Assembly (NCBI RefSeq): GCF_001522545.3
Contig: NC_031768.1
Span: forward strand, 80,075,769 to 80,139,768
DNA from: Parus major
Taxonomy: Eukaryota > Chordata > Aves > Passeriformes > Paridae
Length of the DNA stretch: 64,000 bases
Direction of reading: 5' to 3'
The notes under the pieces are model-generated. The model had not been told where the DNA came from, ran no database searches, and was given only the letters and a program-made list of their open reading frames with translations. The position numbers and the translations under genes were made by a program. Below, in pieces: positions 1 to 11,030 of this stretch. Numbering within the stretch: the stretch's first letter is position 1; the number at the start of each line of letters is the position of its first letter.

Positions 1-300
1 CTGTTATGAGGGCCTGATGTGATAGGACAAGGGGTCATGGTTTTAAACTAAAAGAAGGTAGATTTACACTAGAGATAAGGAATATTTATTTTTTTTTTTT
101 ACAAGGGTGCTAAAACACTGGAACAAGCTGCCCAGAAATGGTGGATGCTCCATCCCTGGAAACATTGAAGGCTAGATTGGATTTGGCTCTGAGCAGCCCA
201 ATCTAGCTGAGAATGTCCCTGCCCTTGCTGGCAAGTTAGGCAAGATGACTTGAAGAGGTCCCTTTCAACCCAAACCATTCTATGATTCTATGATTTTATG
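1..300 (+). mobile_element. CR1 LINE 3' end fragment
   Basis: CR1 retrotransposon remnant, + orientation. It shows the CR1 3' UTR phrases GATAGGACAAGGGGT, GGTGGATGCTCCATCCCTGGA and CTTTCAACCCAAACC, and ends in the family tail ATTCTATGATTCTATGATT at 278-296. It begins at or before the window edge, so its 5' end is unknown. A T-run at 90-102 replaces the usual short AAATTCTTTACTG segment, probably by slippage. It carries no intact coding sequence. Confidence 0.95.
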
Positions 301-2750
301 TCTTTATAATTTATGTCATTGCTTTCCTACTGAATGGGTCTCAAATCTAGCCACTGTTTCTTCAAAATGCCGTTTATAGGGAGAAATTTTGGTGTAGGCA
401 GCTGTAAACTCTCTTGCTCCACATCAGGGCACTTCTTTTTCCTTCATGTGCAGCTCCTGGTTTGTATTCAGGTCTGTGGGTCATCTGCTGATTTGTGTTA
501 GGTGAGGCCAAGAGAATCCAGTGTTCCTCCTTATGAAAAACTACATTTTACTAGGAGAATGGAATCTGTACCATGAATTCCATACATCAGTCTCCAGCAT
601 GCACATGTCCACCACTCAAAAAGGACAACCACATTTATTGTGCCAAGGGTCATTTCAGGTCATGACAGAAAAGGAATATGCAAATGATTTCAAAGATCTC
701 AGAGAGGTTTCGCAATGATGAAGGAGCAAGTCTGAGGCAGAACTATGGAAGTGTAAAAGATGTAAAAAGGACATACATTTTTTAGAAGTCACAACAGAGG
801 AAATTTTTCCAAGTTTCTCCTAGCTGCATAGAATTAAGATTTTTATTGATTTTATTGATTTTATGTTTTTTAGACATGGTAAATACCTAGATTCTTCCTA
901 CACTATTTGAATCCAAAACCCAAGCAGTCCCCAGGTTGCCAATGCAATCATGTAGGAACAGAAAAAAATCCAGCTATGACAAGACTTGTTTTCAAAAGCC
1001 ACTCAGAAGGGAATGGTGGGAGTTGAGGGCACACAGGCTGATATCAGATCCTTCTCTGCTGCTATACACCAGAGGCTAGGACCTGCTGTTCTGCAATCCA
1101 CACACCTGATTTCCACCCAGAACGGAAGGCTCCTGACTTTAAAATTACACAAAGAGACATTCCAGTAAAGATGATAGAGTCACAACATTAAAACTAAGTT
1201 AGATCAAAATAATTTCTCCACTTGGTCTAAGTTCTAAAGTAAACCCTACTAAAGTAAAACCTAAATTTTCTAAACAAAAGTTATTATTACTACTATTTTA
1301 GAATTCTGGATATTATATGTACCTAGTATTCTTTCAGCCTAGGGCATCATAAGTAATTGAACTTGAGCCTGGGAAAAATAAATAACTTACTCAGTTTTCT
1401 ACAGAGAATGGAAGATCTTCTGAAGCAAAATAAGATGAACAAAGGAGTCATCACATTGCAGCTAACAGTTTTAGCAGTTCAAATAAGTAATAACTCTCTT
1501 TTTGTGGTACCCTGGAATAATTAGATCCCCTGAGATTTTCTGGAGATGTGCTTCGAAATGTTAAGGCCTTGAGCAAACTGAATACAATTTATGCATTTTG
1601 GAAAAACAAAGGTGATAACTTATAAAAATAATATATTTTCATTATGGTTGCTTTGCATGCCATGTATGTACCTACCATATTTCAAGCTGTCAATGATTTT
1701 AAACTTTTGTCTGTAGCATAGGAAAATCACTATATTATTCCCTGGTGCTATTTTTGTAAGTTAACAGCTCCAATATAAAATATTTGAGCCACCTAATACA
1801 GTCCTATTATTAGTTTTGATTCTTACATTAATCTGAAGGAAATAGAGCTCTTTCAGTCTTCTTCTGCCTAGAAAGACAGAAGATTTTGTTTGGATAGTTT
1901 TCCATGTGAGAAGGGCCTTATTGGGCAACACCACCTCACAGTATAGTCACAAGTTACATTATTGCCATATATCCGGTGGTGAGCCTGGTCTCTTTTATAT
2001 CTGCATGTCTACTTCACTTATATTGTTTGCTGTGTAAGAGGCACATCCCCAGATAGTCACAAAATAACCCTTAATAGTAAATTCTTTAATAAATTTCGTG
2101 ACCATAACTATTGTGAAAGATTCATTCTTTTAAAGAAAGGAAATTTCTTCTTCCTGTCACACATTTAATTATCCAGCACATGGCCAGAGCAGCTGAGAGC
2201 TCCACTCACATTTCCAAGCCTTTAAACTGTTTTCACCAGCATTCCTAGTTCAAAGAGGTGAGCTTTTGACTTGGATTAGAAAAGAAGCAATTTCAAGCTT
2301 ATTATCACTTTATAATGAAAATGGAACTTGTGCAACAAAATAGACAAGTCAGGTAAAACTAAGTGTGATTGAAAGTACCTAATTCAGAAATAACTTGAAA
2401 TACCTGATGACTGGCCATGGCTGTGCTGTTATTATGCCTGAGTTCCTCTTTTCCCTGCTGTAGTTCTGCTGTCAGCAATACAGAATTAGATGAAAAGACA
2501 TTCATGTTTTGTCCAAATTGCCCAGAAAGGCTGATAGCTGTGCTTTTCAGACCCTTACAAAACTAGGTGAAGCACACAGCTTCTTGTCTCCTGAGCATCA
2601 TGGCCTGGAGACTGATGAGCAGTCTGAGTCTCTAGACTATTTGGATACATTCTATTTGGACCAGGACAGTGTTATAGAATCTTTATGCCTCTAAATAATG
2701 TAGATAATAAGATGTCCTTTATTCAGCTTTTGTTTGACAGGTGCATCAGC
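301..2750. other. Intronic sequence, nothing recognised
   Basis: AT-rich unique-looking sequence. It contains a short internal duplication, TTTTATTGA twice, near 841-862. I see no exon, RNA gene or mobile element. Confidence 0.6.
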
Positions 2751-2808
2751 ATAGATTCAGAATGAGTTGGGTTGGCAGGGACCTTAAAAATCATCTTGTT
2801 GCCCCTAA
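2751..2808 (-). mobile_element. Short CR1 3' end fragment
   Basis: The words AGATTCAGAATGAGTTGGGTTGG, allowing breaks, and GGGACCTTAAAAATCATCTTGTT are the reverse complement of the CR1 3' terminus. Only about 58 bp is convincing. The sequence to the right does not continue as CR1, so this is a strongly 5'-truncated insertion. Confidence 0.8.
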
Positions 2809-5319
2809 ATGCTGGGCTAGCAATCAAAAGTCCTTGCCACTGATCTGCTGTGTTACCTTCAGAATGTCATTCTCTCCTCTGTTCCAGCCTTTCTTTCAAA
2901 AAGCAAGGACATTAATTCTTCCTGTTTTACCAGGGAATACTGTGAGTAATCCAAGCTCTACTAGCCCTTGTTTAAATCACAGATTCTTCAGTTCTTTTGA
3001 CTGGACAATTATTATGAGAGATAAAAAATAGCAAGCTATGCAGTAGACTTGTAGAGGAATAGGATAAGCAGTTCTGATTTCCATAAAGAAAAACAAGGTT
3101 TGGACATGTATTTGAATTAGGCAGACACTTTAATCTGCTGATCTGGTAGCTTAAATCCAAGCAATCCATTTGAGACTGCCAGACCCAGTTAGGGATGTGT
3201 AGCCCAATAGGTTGTCTTTTTAATTCACTAAAAAAAGTCTAACCAATCTCACTGTACAGTCTTAGAAAATATTTCAGATTCTGCCATAAAGCAGGAAATA
3301 AAGCTGACATTTAATGTGAGAGGTTTTGTTTCAGGTGTACAGTCACTTTGTGCAGAATCCTCTGCAGAGTTTGTTTCCTGTAATTAAAGGAATTGATTCA
3401 GATTGTCCTATGGGTATTAGAACAGTCCTGTAGTTCTCTGGATCACATTTATGAAATGCATTATTTAGTGCTGTCCCAAAACTGGAAATTCAGAGAATCA
3501 CAAAATTGTTGAGATCAAAAAGTCATTTAGTGAAATAATTTTGTTGCAGGATATTCAACCAGCTGTAAGAATTCAATCACAGAAATGATCTTGTTCTCAG
3601 AGTTGCAGTCATGGGAATTCACATCCATTAATTTCATGTTCATGCATCCAGATGGCTTTTGACTTGTATGGCTGCATTTCCCTAGAAACACCACTGCAGG
3701 AATGCAGCACACCATCTTAATAAGGCTCTGTTCCCTGCAGTTTCCAGGGAGTTCTGCTAAGGGAGCATGTGGAGTCATTTCCTCAGAGTACTAGCTCTAG
3801 GGGAGTGCAAGTTAAAGCATCTTTCAAGACATTTCCTTGCTCCTGGATTTTAGTGCAGTATGGAAATAAAATGTGGAAGCTATGAGCCTCTCACTAGGCT
3901 CCTATCTAATACCTGGATATTTCACAATTTGTGAATGTTTGCTTATGGGAAGTCAATTGCCTTCAAATGCAGTAGTAGTCTAAGGTCGTGTCTCTAGGCA
4001 GAGCTGATTTAGAGCTCCCCAAGTGCTCTGCGCCTGCATTCACACTGTTCTTCACCCTCATTTTCAAAACTCAGATTCAGTAAGAGGGAAAAACTGACAA
4101 TTTATAAAGTGAATAACATTCTAACAGAAAGCAGCCAGATAGTCAAATCTAAGATATGTACATGGCAAAGAAACAAAAAGTTCTTTCATCTGAAAGTGAG
4201 ACAGGCACTTAAACTTGCCAGTTTTAAGTGCCTACTTTTTTCAGTCTACAAAGAGCTAAAAGCCAGTCTAATCTGTGGGAACTTATTTCCTATATTAAAA
4301 TAGAATGCCCTAAATGTTAATGTTCTGCATCTGCAGTAGAGATGGAAGATAAGGAGGAAGGTAATCCAGAATGCAAATCAATTGCTGAGCTTGTGTACTG
4401 CTTTGAGTCACATTCAATAATGTATTTATTTTCCCTTTAGTTGATTGTTGCTTACAAGACATTATTTCCAATAGCAATCAGTTCAAGGGTTTTAAATAAT
4501 GCAGCTCTCTTTCCCTGACTTCAGTTGCTATCCTTTCCATAAAACTGCCCTTTGAAAGTATATCTTTTAATAAGATCGATCTACAAAGCAAACACTAATT
4601 TCTTTTATGTCCTCCAGTGTTCCTTTCTGGATTTCAGAGATTACTCAGTTATTTTCTTTGCCTTCTTCTGTTTGGTAATAGAAAAGAGTAGTGTGTTCTG
4701 ATTTTCACTTTTGCATTCCTTCTTGATGAGGCTAGGAGAAATACCAGCACAAGCAGTCAGGCATTGACACAGAAGCAGGGTTCATATCCTTGTTCTGGAA
4801 GATTTTGGCATATTGATGCAGGATAAATCACTTAGGGATGGATTCACAACTCAGCTCTTGCACTGACTGAGATGCTGGGGCTTACCGAGCCACACAGAAA
4901 TGTGCTAGGCACCTCAGGGGGCAGGGAAAGGCAAGATGTGTGGGAAAGGCTTTTATAAAGGCGGCATGCTGAATCAGGAATTCAGGACTGATAAAGACAC
5001 CATCATATGGATAAGATCCTTTTTGGTCTTCCAATAAAAGCTCTCTCTTAGGAGAGAGGTTCCCTGAGAAAGGAAAGTGTTGCATATTTTACTTTATAAT
5101 GTGAAGACTTCATCCCATGCCATCTCCCACTTCCCAACTAGCCACCACATGCTGGACCAAGTTTCATGTGGCTCTGCATTTTCTCCTTTTGACAAATGGC
5201 CATAGCAGCACTTCCCTATCACAGAAACTGCTGTCCAGATAAACACATCAAAGTGCTGAGTAATACCAGCCTCAAAGGTAATGTAGGGAGAAAGAGTGTC
5301 TCCTGTGAAGACTGGGTAA
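2809..5319. other. Intronic sequence, nothing certain recognised
   Basis: Apart from the possible CR1 tip at 3491-3530, this stretch holds no feature I can support. A faint MIR-like ordering of words at 4745-4840 is too diverged to call. Confidence 0.55.
3491..3530 (-). mobile_element. Possible CR1 3' tip
   Basis: CAGAGAATCACAAAATTGTTGAG followed by AAAAGTCATTTAGT resembles the reverse complement of an older CR1 tail. It is short and diverged, so the call is tentative. Confidence 0.4.
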
Positions 5320-5357
5320 GGAGGAGAGGAGAGGAGAGGAGAGGAGAGGAGAGGAGA
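5320..5357. repeat. (GGAGA)n simple repeat at gap edge
   Basis: About seven and a half uninterrupted copies of the five-base unit GAGGA run directly into the N stretch. The assembly stops inside a purine-rich minisatellite. Confidence 0.95.
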
Positions 5358-5737
5358 NNNNNNNNNNNNNNNNNNNNNNNNNNNNNNNNNNNNNNNNNNN
5401 NNNNNNNNNNNNNNNNNNNNNNNNNNNNNNNNNNNNNNNNNNNNNNNNNNNNNNNNNNNNNNNNNNNNNNNNNNNNNNNNNNNNNNNNNNNNNNNNNNNN
5501 NNNNNNNNNNNNNNNNNNNNNNNNNNNNNNNNNNNNNNNNNNNNNNNNNNNNNNNNNNNNNNNNNNNNNNNNNNNNNNNNNNNNNNNNNNNNNNNNNNNN
5601 NNNNNNNNNNNNNNNNNNNNNNNNNNNNNNNNNNNNNNNNNNNNNNNNNNNNNNNNNNNNNNNNNNNNNNNNNNNNNNNNNNNNNNNNNNNNNNNNNNNN
5701 NNNNNNNNNNNNNNNNNNNNNNNNNNNNNNNNNNNNN
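5358..5737. other. Assembly gap (380 N)
   Basis: Run of 380 N. The left edge is (GGAGA)n and the right edge is ordinary unique sequence. Open frames that appear to cross this gap are artefacts of the N run. Confidence 1.
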
Positions 5738-7530
5738 AACTAAAAATAAGTCTGAACTTCAGCAATCATCACAATTCCTGTGCTGTTCTTTTGCAGGACA
5801 AAGCCTGGAGGTGACAGTTATGGCATTTCAACATAGAGACCCACTGAAAGATATTTTTTTACTCCACTGTATCACCCATATTTTCTTTCATTTTTGCAAC
5901 ATAATTAATTTTATTTTTAGGTATAATCGAGGCAGTTTGCATGTCTCAATACCATTAGTAGGATGTCTGTGATTATTTTCACTTTCTCCTTTGTCTCTTT
6001 CCTCCCCTTGATTGCCTTTCAACACTTCATGCACTCTAAAATCACCAGGCCTCTGGACGTCTCTGTTTGGATAGCAGATCACCTTCCACTGTCTGTAGCT
6101 CTTTCACTGCCTAGCAGAATATAGATTTTTCTTTTGCAAAACACACTATAGGAGGAGAAGTGGAGAAATCAATATTTCATTAGTCAGACCAGAATACAGC
6201 AATGTCTCATCTGCAGGTCTAGGATGCCACAGGATTAAGGTTGTAACAAATGGCAGTAGTAGCATCAGAGAGGAAGTGGTCAAGGCAGGGATCTGGAACA
6301 GCAGGATTTGCTTTGTTGGCATGACCACAGGCTCCTTGCAGCAGGTGACTTAACATATTACTTCTCATCCATGCTGTGTGCCAGTTGTCGTGTGAACCAC
6401 AGGAGCAGGCTGGAGCTAGACATAAACTCAAAACCGGCTGTGCTGTCAGCCAGGGTCACCCTTCCTCTTCCTCCCCTTGTACCCTAGCTGAAATTGTCAT
6501 CCACACAGTTTAAACAGTTCATATAAATGTTAAGGATGAGAAAATTCCTCTCTAGACTCAGGAGAGTACTTTTTTATTCATTCCCTCTTTTTTTTATTTT
6601 TCTTGTTTGAGTACTGGCTGGAGCATTTTTATTTTTCTGCATTTTTAGGCTCGTGTCTGGCACATGGACTTCCATCTATCACCAGCAGGGATGAGGGGTA
6701 TCCACCTATACCCATTTTATGCTTTTGTGGGCTTGGCTCCTTCCCGCTTTCCCAATGCTGTAAAAAGGTAGCCTCTGAAAAAGAGGGTTGCTGTTAAAAC
6801 ATCTGAACATTAATCAATTTGGGCAGACTCTTAGGCAGTGTCTAAGATTATTGAATAAACACATGCTGTCATTTCAACACAGAAGCAGCACATGGACAAA
6901 TGAAATGCCAGCAAAAGACTTTTACATTCCTGTTTTTGTTCATTTAAAAATCCTATTTTGGCTTCAGTTTTCCAAGCACTGAGAGATGTTTTGCATTGTC
7001 TGTTTGTTTGGTTTTTTTCCTAATAAAATTTCACAGTGGTCTGAAAAGTGTTTTCAGTGCATGCTTGAGGAATTTTCTAGTCTGGTCTGAGAGAGCCATG
7101 TGATATAGAAGAATTTTAACATCTCAGTATAGAGATGATTCCCAGTTCCATATTACTTTCTAGAGGTTACTATGTACATTACTTTTCTAAATAGTAATTT
7201 AGAGAATTTAAGAATATTTTCCAAAGTATTGGGGGTTTACAACTTCCTGATATTCTTTAAATACAAAATATTTAAGATCATGTATGTCATTGAAGGAATC
7301 TGTGAAATCTTGCACAAATTAACATATTTAGTTAGATCCACACATTTTAGTTAGATCCACTTTACTATGGTGGAAAGGGATGGGCAATGGAATTTGTGGA
7401 GTTTTGCCATTGATTTCAAGGGGATTGGACGAAGTCAGTCTCACAGAAGCCATTCCTTTAGCTTTTGATTTTCCTATAAATATGTCTTCTCTACTGAAAC
7501 ACACATTTCTTTCTTTTATAGCTAGTTTAT
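5738..7530. other. Intronic sequence, nothing recognised
   Basis: AT-rich sequence without recognisable exons or mobile elements. A small direct duplication of TTTAGTTAGATCCAC occurs with an 18-19 base period at 7327-7360. Confidence 0.55.
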
Positions 7531-7650
7531 GGCCTCAGTACAGCAGGCTCCAGATTGGCACCCAGAGGGACCTGGACATGCTTGAGAATTGGGACTAGAT
7601 GGCATTTAACTGTCCCTTACAATCAAAACCATTCTATGACTCAGTGATTC
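7531..7650 (+). mobile_element. Internally deleted CR1 3' end
   Basis: CAGAGGGACCTGGACATGCTTGAGA is typical of the CR1 segment upstream of the 3' UTR. It is joined almost directly to a CR1-like tail, GGGACTAGATGGC...CCATTCTATGACTCAGTGATTC. The few hundred bases that normally separate these parts are missing, so this copy is either internally deleted or two fragments side by side. Confidence 0.7.
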
Positions 7651-8760
7651 AGCTTGAAAACCTGGGTAATCTTAGGCTGCAAACAAAGCGTCTTTACTGA
7701 GCAAGAGTAGTGTGTGCATATACACAAATGTATGTCTATATGTGGGTACACATTTCCATATGGATGTATGTGGATGTGTGATAAAATTTCCTAAAAGATT
7801 GAAACTACAGGGGAGTTTCTATCTCCTGCTTTATAAAATAAGTAATCAATGCCAATAGTTACACTGGAAGAGTGCTTTTTGTGCCAGAAAGCCTGACTTT
7901 TCATTCCAAACATATTGGTGGCTGTTATTAAACATAAATAAATAAATAAATAAATAAAATCTTTACTCAGCACTACTGCTTATTTTCTGTGATGCATTGA
8001 GCTGTGTCTCACTGATCAGGTGTTTCAGCTTTATTTATTCTACAAACAGGGTAAGGGCTGCTGCAAGTTAAATGTCCAGTTGATATAAGGCACGTGTAGG
8101 AAAAGATGTGCTTTAGCCTTCATTTTAAGTGCCTAGAGTGAGGATTTCTGTCCTACAAATCAAATCAGCAGTGATATATCTCTTCTGAAGCAGTGCATCA
8201 GAGGTGCAGTGCATTGCAGTCAGCCTCAACAAGAAATAAGGCAGGACTCCAAATCATACAGAATTTTTTTTTCTGTTTTGTGAGTAATTTGAGATTGTAC
8301 CATTTTTCAGTGAAACTGGTCCAACACAGGTTTCATTGTGACCACTGCATACAGAAATCTTGAAACTGTGGGAAAGGCTTTAAAAAGTAAGTGCTATACA
8401 TGGTTGTAATTGCTGGTAGGTAATTAACCATTTGGAAATGAGCAACCATTATTCAAGCAGTGAAATATGGTCTTTGGAGCTTTATTTCAGGCACTGGTCT
8501 TCAACACCTTTCTGGCATTTGTTTTTTGGTTTTTTTAGTTTGTTGAAGCAAACAAATCACCAAGAGATTGAGGTAATTTAAAATCAGGTCTGTGTACATT
8601 TTAAAAGAGATATGTATCATAATACATATAAAACTTAACCAACTTCAAAACTCCAGTAAGCACTATTTAACACAGTCAGTTTTGAAAACTGTTTATTAAG
8701 GTAAGTAACTTTTGATGTTGCCGAGAGAAAAGTTTAATTATGCACAGGAAATATGCAACA
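7651..8760. other. Intronic sequence with low-complexity patches
   Basis: A TATG/CATA-rich stretch lies at about 7710-7780 and an (AAAT)n run at 7936-7959. The rest is unremarkable intron leading to the RAB38 acceptor. Confidence 0.6.
7936..7959. repeat. (AAAT)n simple repeat
   Basis: About six copies of AAAT/AATA in the last RAB38 intron. Confidence 0.9.
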
Positions 8761-8810
8761 TGGTTTAATTAATATTGATTAATCAACCTCTCTTTCTCTT
8801 TCACTTGCAG

Positions 8811-8963
8811 GAAAATATAAACATCAATGAAGCTTCGAGATGCTTGGTGAAACACATAATTGCTAGTGAGAGTGATCCAGTTCAGTCTGTCGAACCAGAT
8901 ATTATAAAACCACACTTGAATTCCTCCAAGATTGTCAGTTGTTCAGCTTGCTTTAAATCCTAA
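8811..8963 (+). CDS. RAB38: RAB38 last coding exon (C-terminal 50 residues plus stop)
   Basis: This exon encodes the tail of RAB38, a small GTPase that directs cargo such as tyrosinase to melanosomes and other lysosome-related organelles. It is preceded by a good acceptor: a TGATTAAT branch-like site near 8777, a pyrimidine tract at 8788-8808 and AG at 8809-8810. The first codon, GAA, is complete, so the intron is phase 0. The reading frame runs E-N-I-N-I-N-E-A-S-R-C-L-V-K-H-I, then E-P-D-I-I-K-P-H-L, and ends S-C-S-A-C-F-K-S-stop. Length and wording match the RAB38 terminal exon as I remember it, with roughly two-thirds identity over 50 residues to the human tail. The paralogue RAB32 has a different tail. 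The cysteine four residues from the end is the expected prenyl acceptor (human RAB38 ends C-A-K-S). The G domain, exons 1 and 2, lies upstream of base 1. No frameshift or early stop is present, so the exon looks functional. Confidence 0.95.
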   Translation, partial: ENININEASRCLVKHIIASESDPVQSVEPDIIKPHLNSSKIVSCSACFKS

Positions 8964-10740
8964 GAGACTTCCAGGCAAGAGCTGAACAACTATGATTCAC
9001 AATTTATACTTTATTCAAAGAAACCAGCCTGCCCACATTTCCCCTAAGCAGATTGCCATTTTCTTAAAAATACATTTAAATTTTACCTTTCTTTTTTCAG
9101 CTAAATTTATTATTTCAGCTCATTTATTATGAGATATTCATTGATAGCAACTGTTCAAAACTCTCTTTGGCTGTTGGTCAAACAAGACTCATATCAAACC
9201 CTATTTCTTTGCCATGTGGTTTCTGAAAACTGTTATTTGTGATGTGACTGTGGCAGCACCTTAATTGTCCATTGATTTCCCGTGTGTTTTCTAAATATCT
9301 TGACCAAGGAAATGTCATCATTGCACTCTTTGTCATCCCTCAAACTTGAACAATCTTGTTTCATATGAGGAAGGTGATGATGAAAACAAAGTTGAGCTGT
9401 TCAGAAAGAGATACCAAGAATGCTCACAGTTAAATATTCCCATTGTAATTTCAGTCTCCTGGATGGTGTGCCAGGACTGAACATGATGGAACATTTCACA
9501 TCATTCAGTTCTCCAGAAGATCTGAGCTTCTGAGACAGATGAAGAATTGGCTCCCTCTTTCTGAGGAATTGCACCCTCATAGTTGATAGCATTATCTTAA
9601 ATGAAGCAAAGTGGAACAAGTCAAGGGTGAGGGGTGACAAAACAGGCAATCAAGGGTACAGTCTCCTGGGTGAAGCAGATCAGGGCTTTCAGAAAGGGTC
9701 ATCTATTCTATAAAGCTGGCATTTCCTCTGAAAAGCCCACATTGATTTTTTCCCTGTCTCTCATCCCTCATGCCACAGATATCCCTGTGTGTTTAAACTG
9801 TGTGTATTCTGTAAGTCCTAACATGCCTCCCTTCATTATGTTTATGCTCATGAGAAAATTCACTATCCACACTGTAACATCACAGCATGACTTTTCAGGA
9901 ATACATCTGTGTTGAGTAGAAGGGTATTTGCTTTCTGAAAACATTCTTCTAAAATGTATATGAATGATCACAGGAAGCAAGCAAAATGAAACAGTCTTAA
10001 GAGACACTTCTGGAAGATGTGAAGAATTTATTGAGCCATACTGTGGAAATGAAAATGTTGATTTTCACAAAAAATCAGGTTGGTGGAGTCATTCAGAGAA
10101 GTGTGTCTAGACAAGTAGTCTTGACATCTGGCTGCCAAGCCCCTTCAAGAAAAACTTTGCCTCTATCCTGCCATAGACAAATCACTTGCATTTTCTATTC
10201 TTACTCAAACTTTTCCTTCCTAAGCTGTGATCTCTCAGTTTCAGGAGCTGTCTTCAGAGATGGGTTCCTCTTAGAGAGGTGTAACAGCTTGGAAGGGAGG
10301 AGACAAAAATCTCATCATGCCTTATGTTTGCAGATGTCACTGCAATACTTCACTGAACGCTTAGTTGGAAATGAAGGAGTGAAATTCTCAGTCTAGTGAA
10401 TACCTGCTGCATAGGAAAAATGAAAAAAAAAAAAATTCTTCAAGCTGACCTTATATTATGAGACCTATGAGGTTCATGTGCCTGTAAAATTCATCCTACT
10501 TGTCAATATAAGGTTTATGTTTGGACTCAGAGTTCTTTTCCAACCTAAATGATTCTGTGACATTGTGCCTCTGTCGGTAAAGGCTTTGTTCCTATATAGG
10601 CACTGCAGACAAGAGCTACATTTCTCTCCCTGGAGAGCCAGGGACAGAGACATAGCTCTTTATGTGCTCTTCCTAAAGCCTTCAATTCTTCTCACAGGAT
10701 TTTGGAAGAAGAAAGCAAAATGTCTAGTTTTAAAAATAAA
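8964..10740 (+). other. RAB38: RAB38 3' UTR and downstream flank, end uncertain
   Basis: Sequence after the RAB38 stop codon, containing the 3' UTR. No canonical AATAAA occurs until 10735-10740. A weaker TATAAA variant lies at 9709-9714. The true cleavage site could follow either, or an unconventional signal. T-rich and ATTTATTT-like stretches at 9060-9130 are typical of vertebrate 3' UTRs. A 125-codon open frame at 10019-10396 has no recognisable domain and is probably chance. A CR1 tail fragment sits at 10515-10561. Confidence 0.5.
10515..10561 (+). mobile_element. CR1 3' tip
   Basis: TTTGGACTCAGAG then TTCTTTTCCAACCTAAATGATTCTGTGA is the extreme 3' end of a CR1 subfamily whose tail reads CCTAAATGATTCTATGA. 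It is a heavily truncated insertion. Confidence 0.8.
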
Positions 10741-10859
10741 AATTCACATCCAGAATTAATCTGCACAGACATAGATGTGTGGATACACGTATATATATAA
10801 TGAGCTGGCTTTTTTGAGGGTAATTTTCAAGTTGTCATGGATGCTGTGTTATCCTTTAA

Positions 10860-11030
10860 TACCTGTGTTCAACATCCTTTAACTCCTGCTGTGATCTGTG
10901 TCAAATACCTTAAGCTTCCTGCCTCAGCTTCCTCATCAGTAAAACAGGGATCTATGTACACACCTACCTCACAGCACTCCCTGAAAGTTACTGTTGGCAC
11001 TGTGCCTTGGGAATACTGGTTCTACAAATG
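10860..11030 (+). mobile_element. MIR-like ancient SINE (or L3-related) remnant
   Basis: The order of words follows the amniote MIR/CORE-SINE body: TGTGATCTGTGTCAAATACCTTAAGC, then TGCCTCAGCTTCCTCATCAGTAAAACAGGGAT, then CACCTACCTCACAG, then GGCACTGTGCC, each read with some divergence. Such elements predate birds and are rarely this readable in bird genomes. The alternative is an L2/L3 3' end, which shares some of these phrases. Confidence 0.65.

Larger units (their letters stand above)
1..8810 (+). other. RAB38: RAB38 final intron (3' portion)
   Basis: Everything upstream of the RAB38 terminal exon is inferred to be its last intron, because no segment resembling RAB38 exon 2 (the switch II to SAK region) is visible in any frame. 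The intron carries CR1 fragments (listed separately), an (AAAT)n run and a 380-base assembly gap. I see no other gene in it. The open reading frames of 60-96 codons scattered here have no recognisable domains and are what AT-rich intron sequence gives by chance. Confidence 0.8.

Noticed and set aside
4745..4840. Faint MIR-like word order
   Set aside because: Too diverged: only ATAAATCACTT and a TTCATATCC-like segment fit, which is not enough to call.
5094..5972. Long open frames on both strands around 5.1-6.0 kb
   Set aside because: They exist only because the 380 N contain no stop codons.
10019..10396. 125-codon open frame on the + strand downstream of RAB38
   Set aside because: No recognisable domain and mixed-composition UTR-like sequence. 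Frames of this length are expected by chance in six frames over 64 kb.
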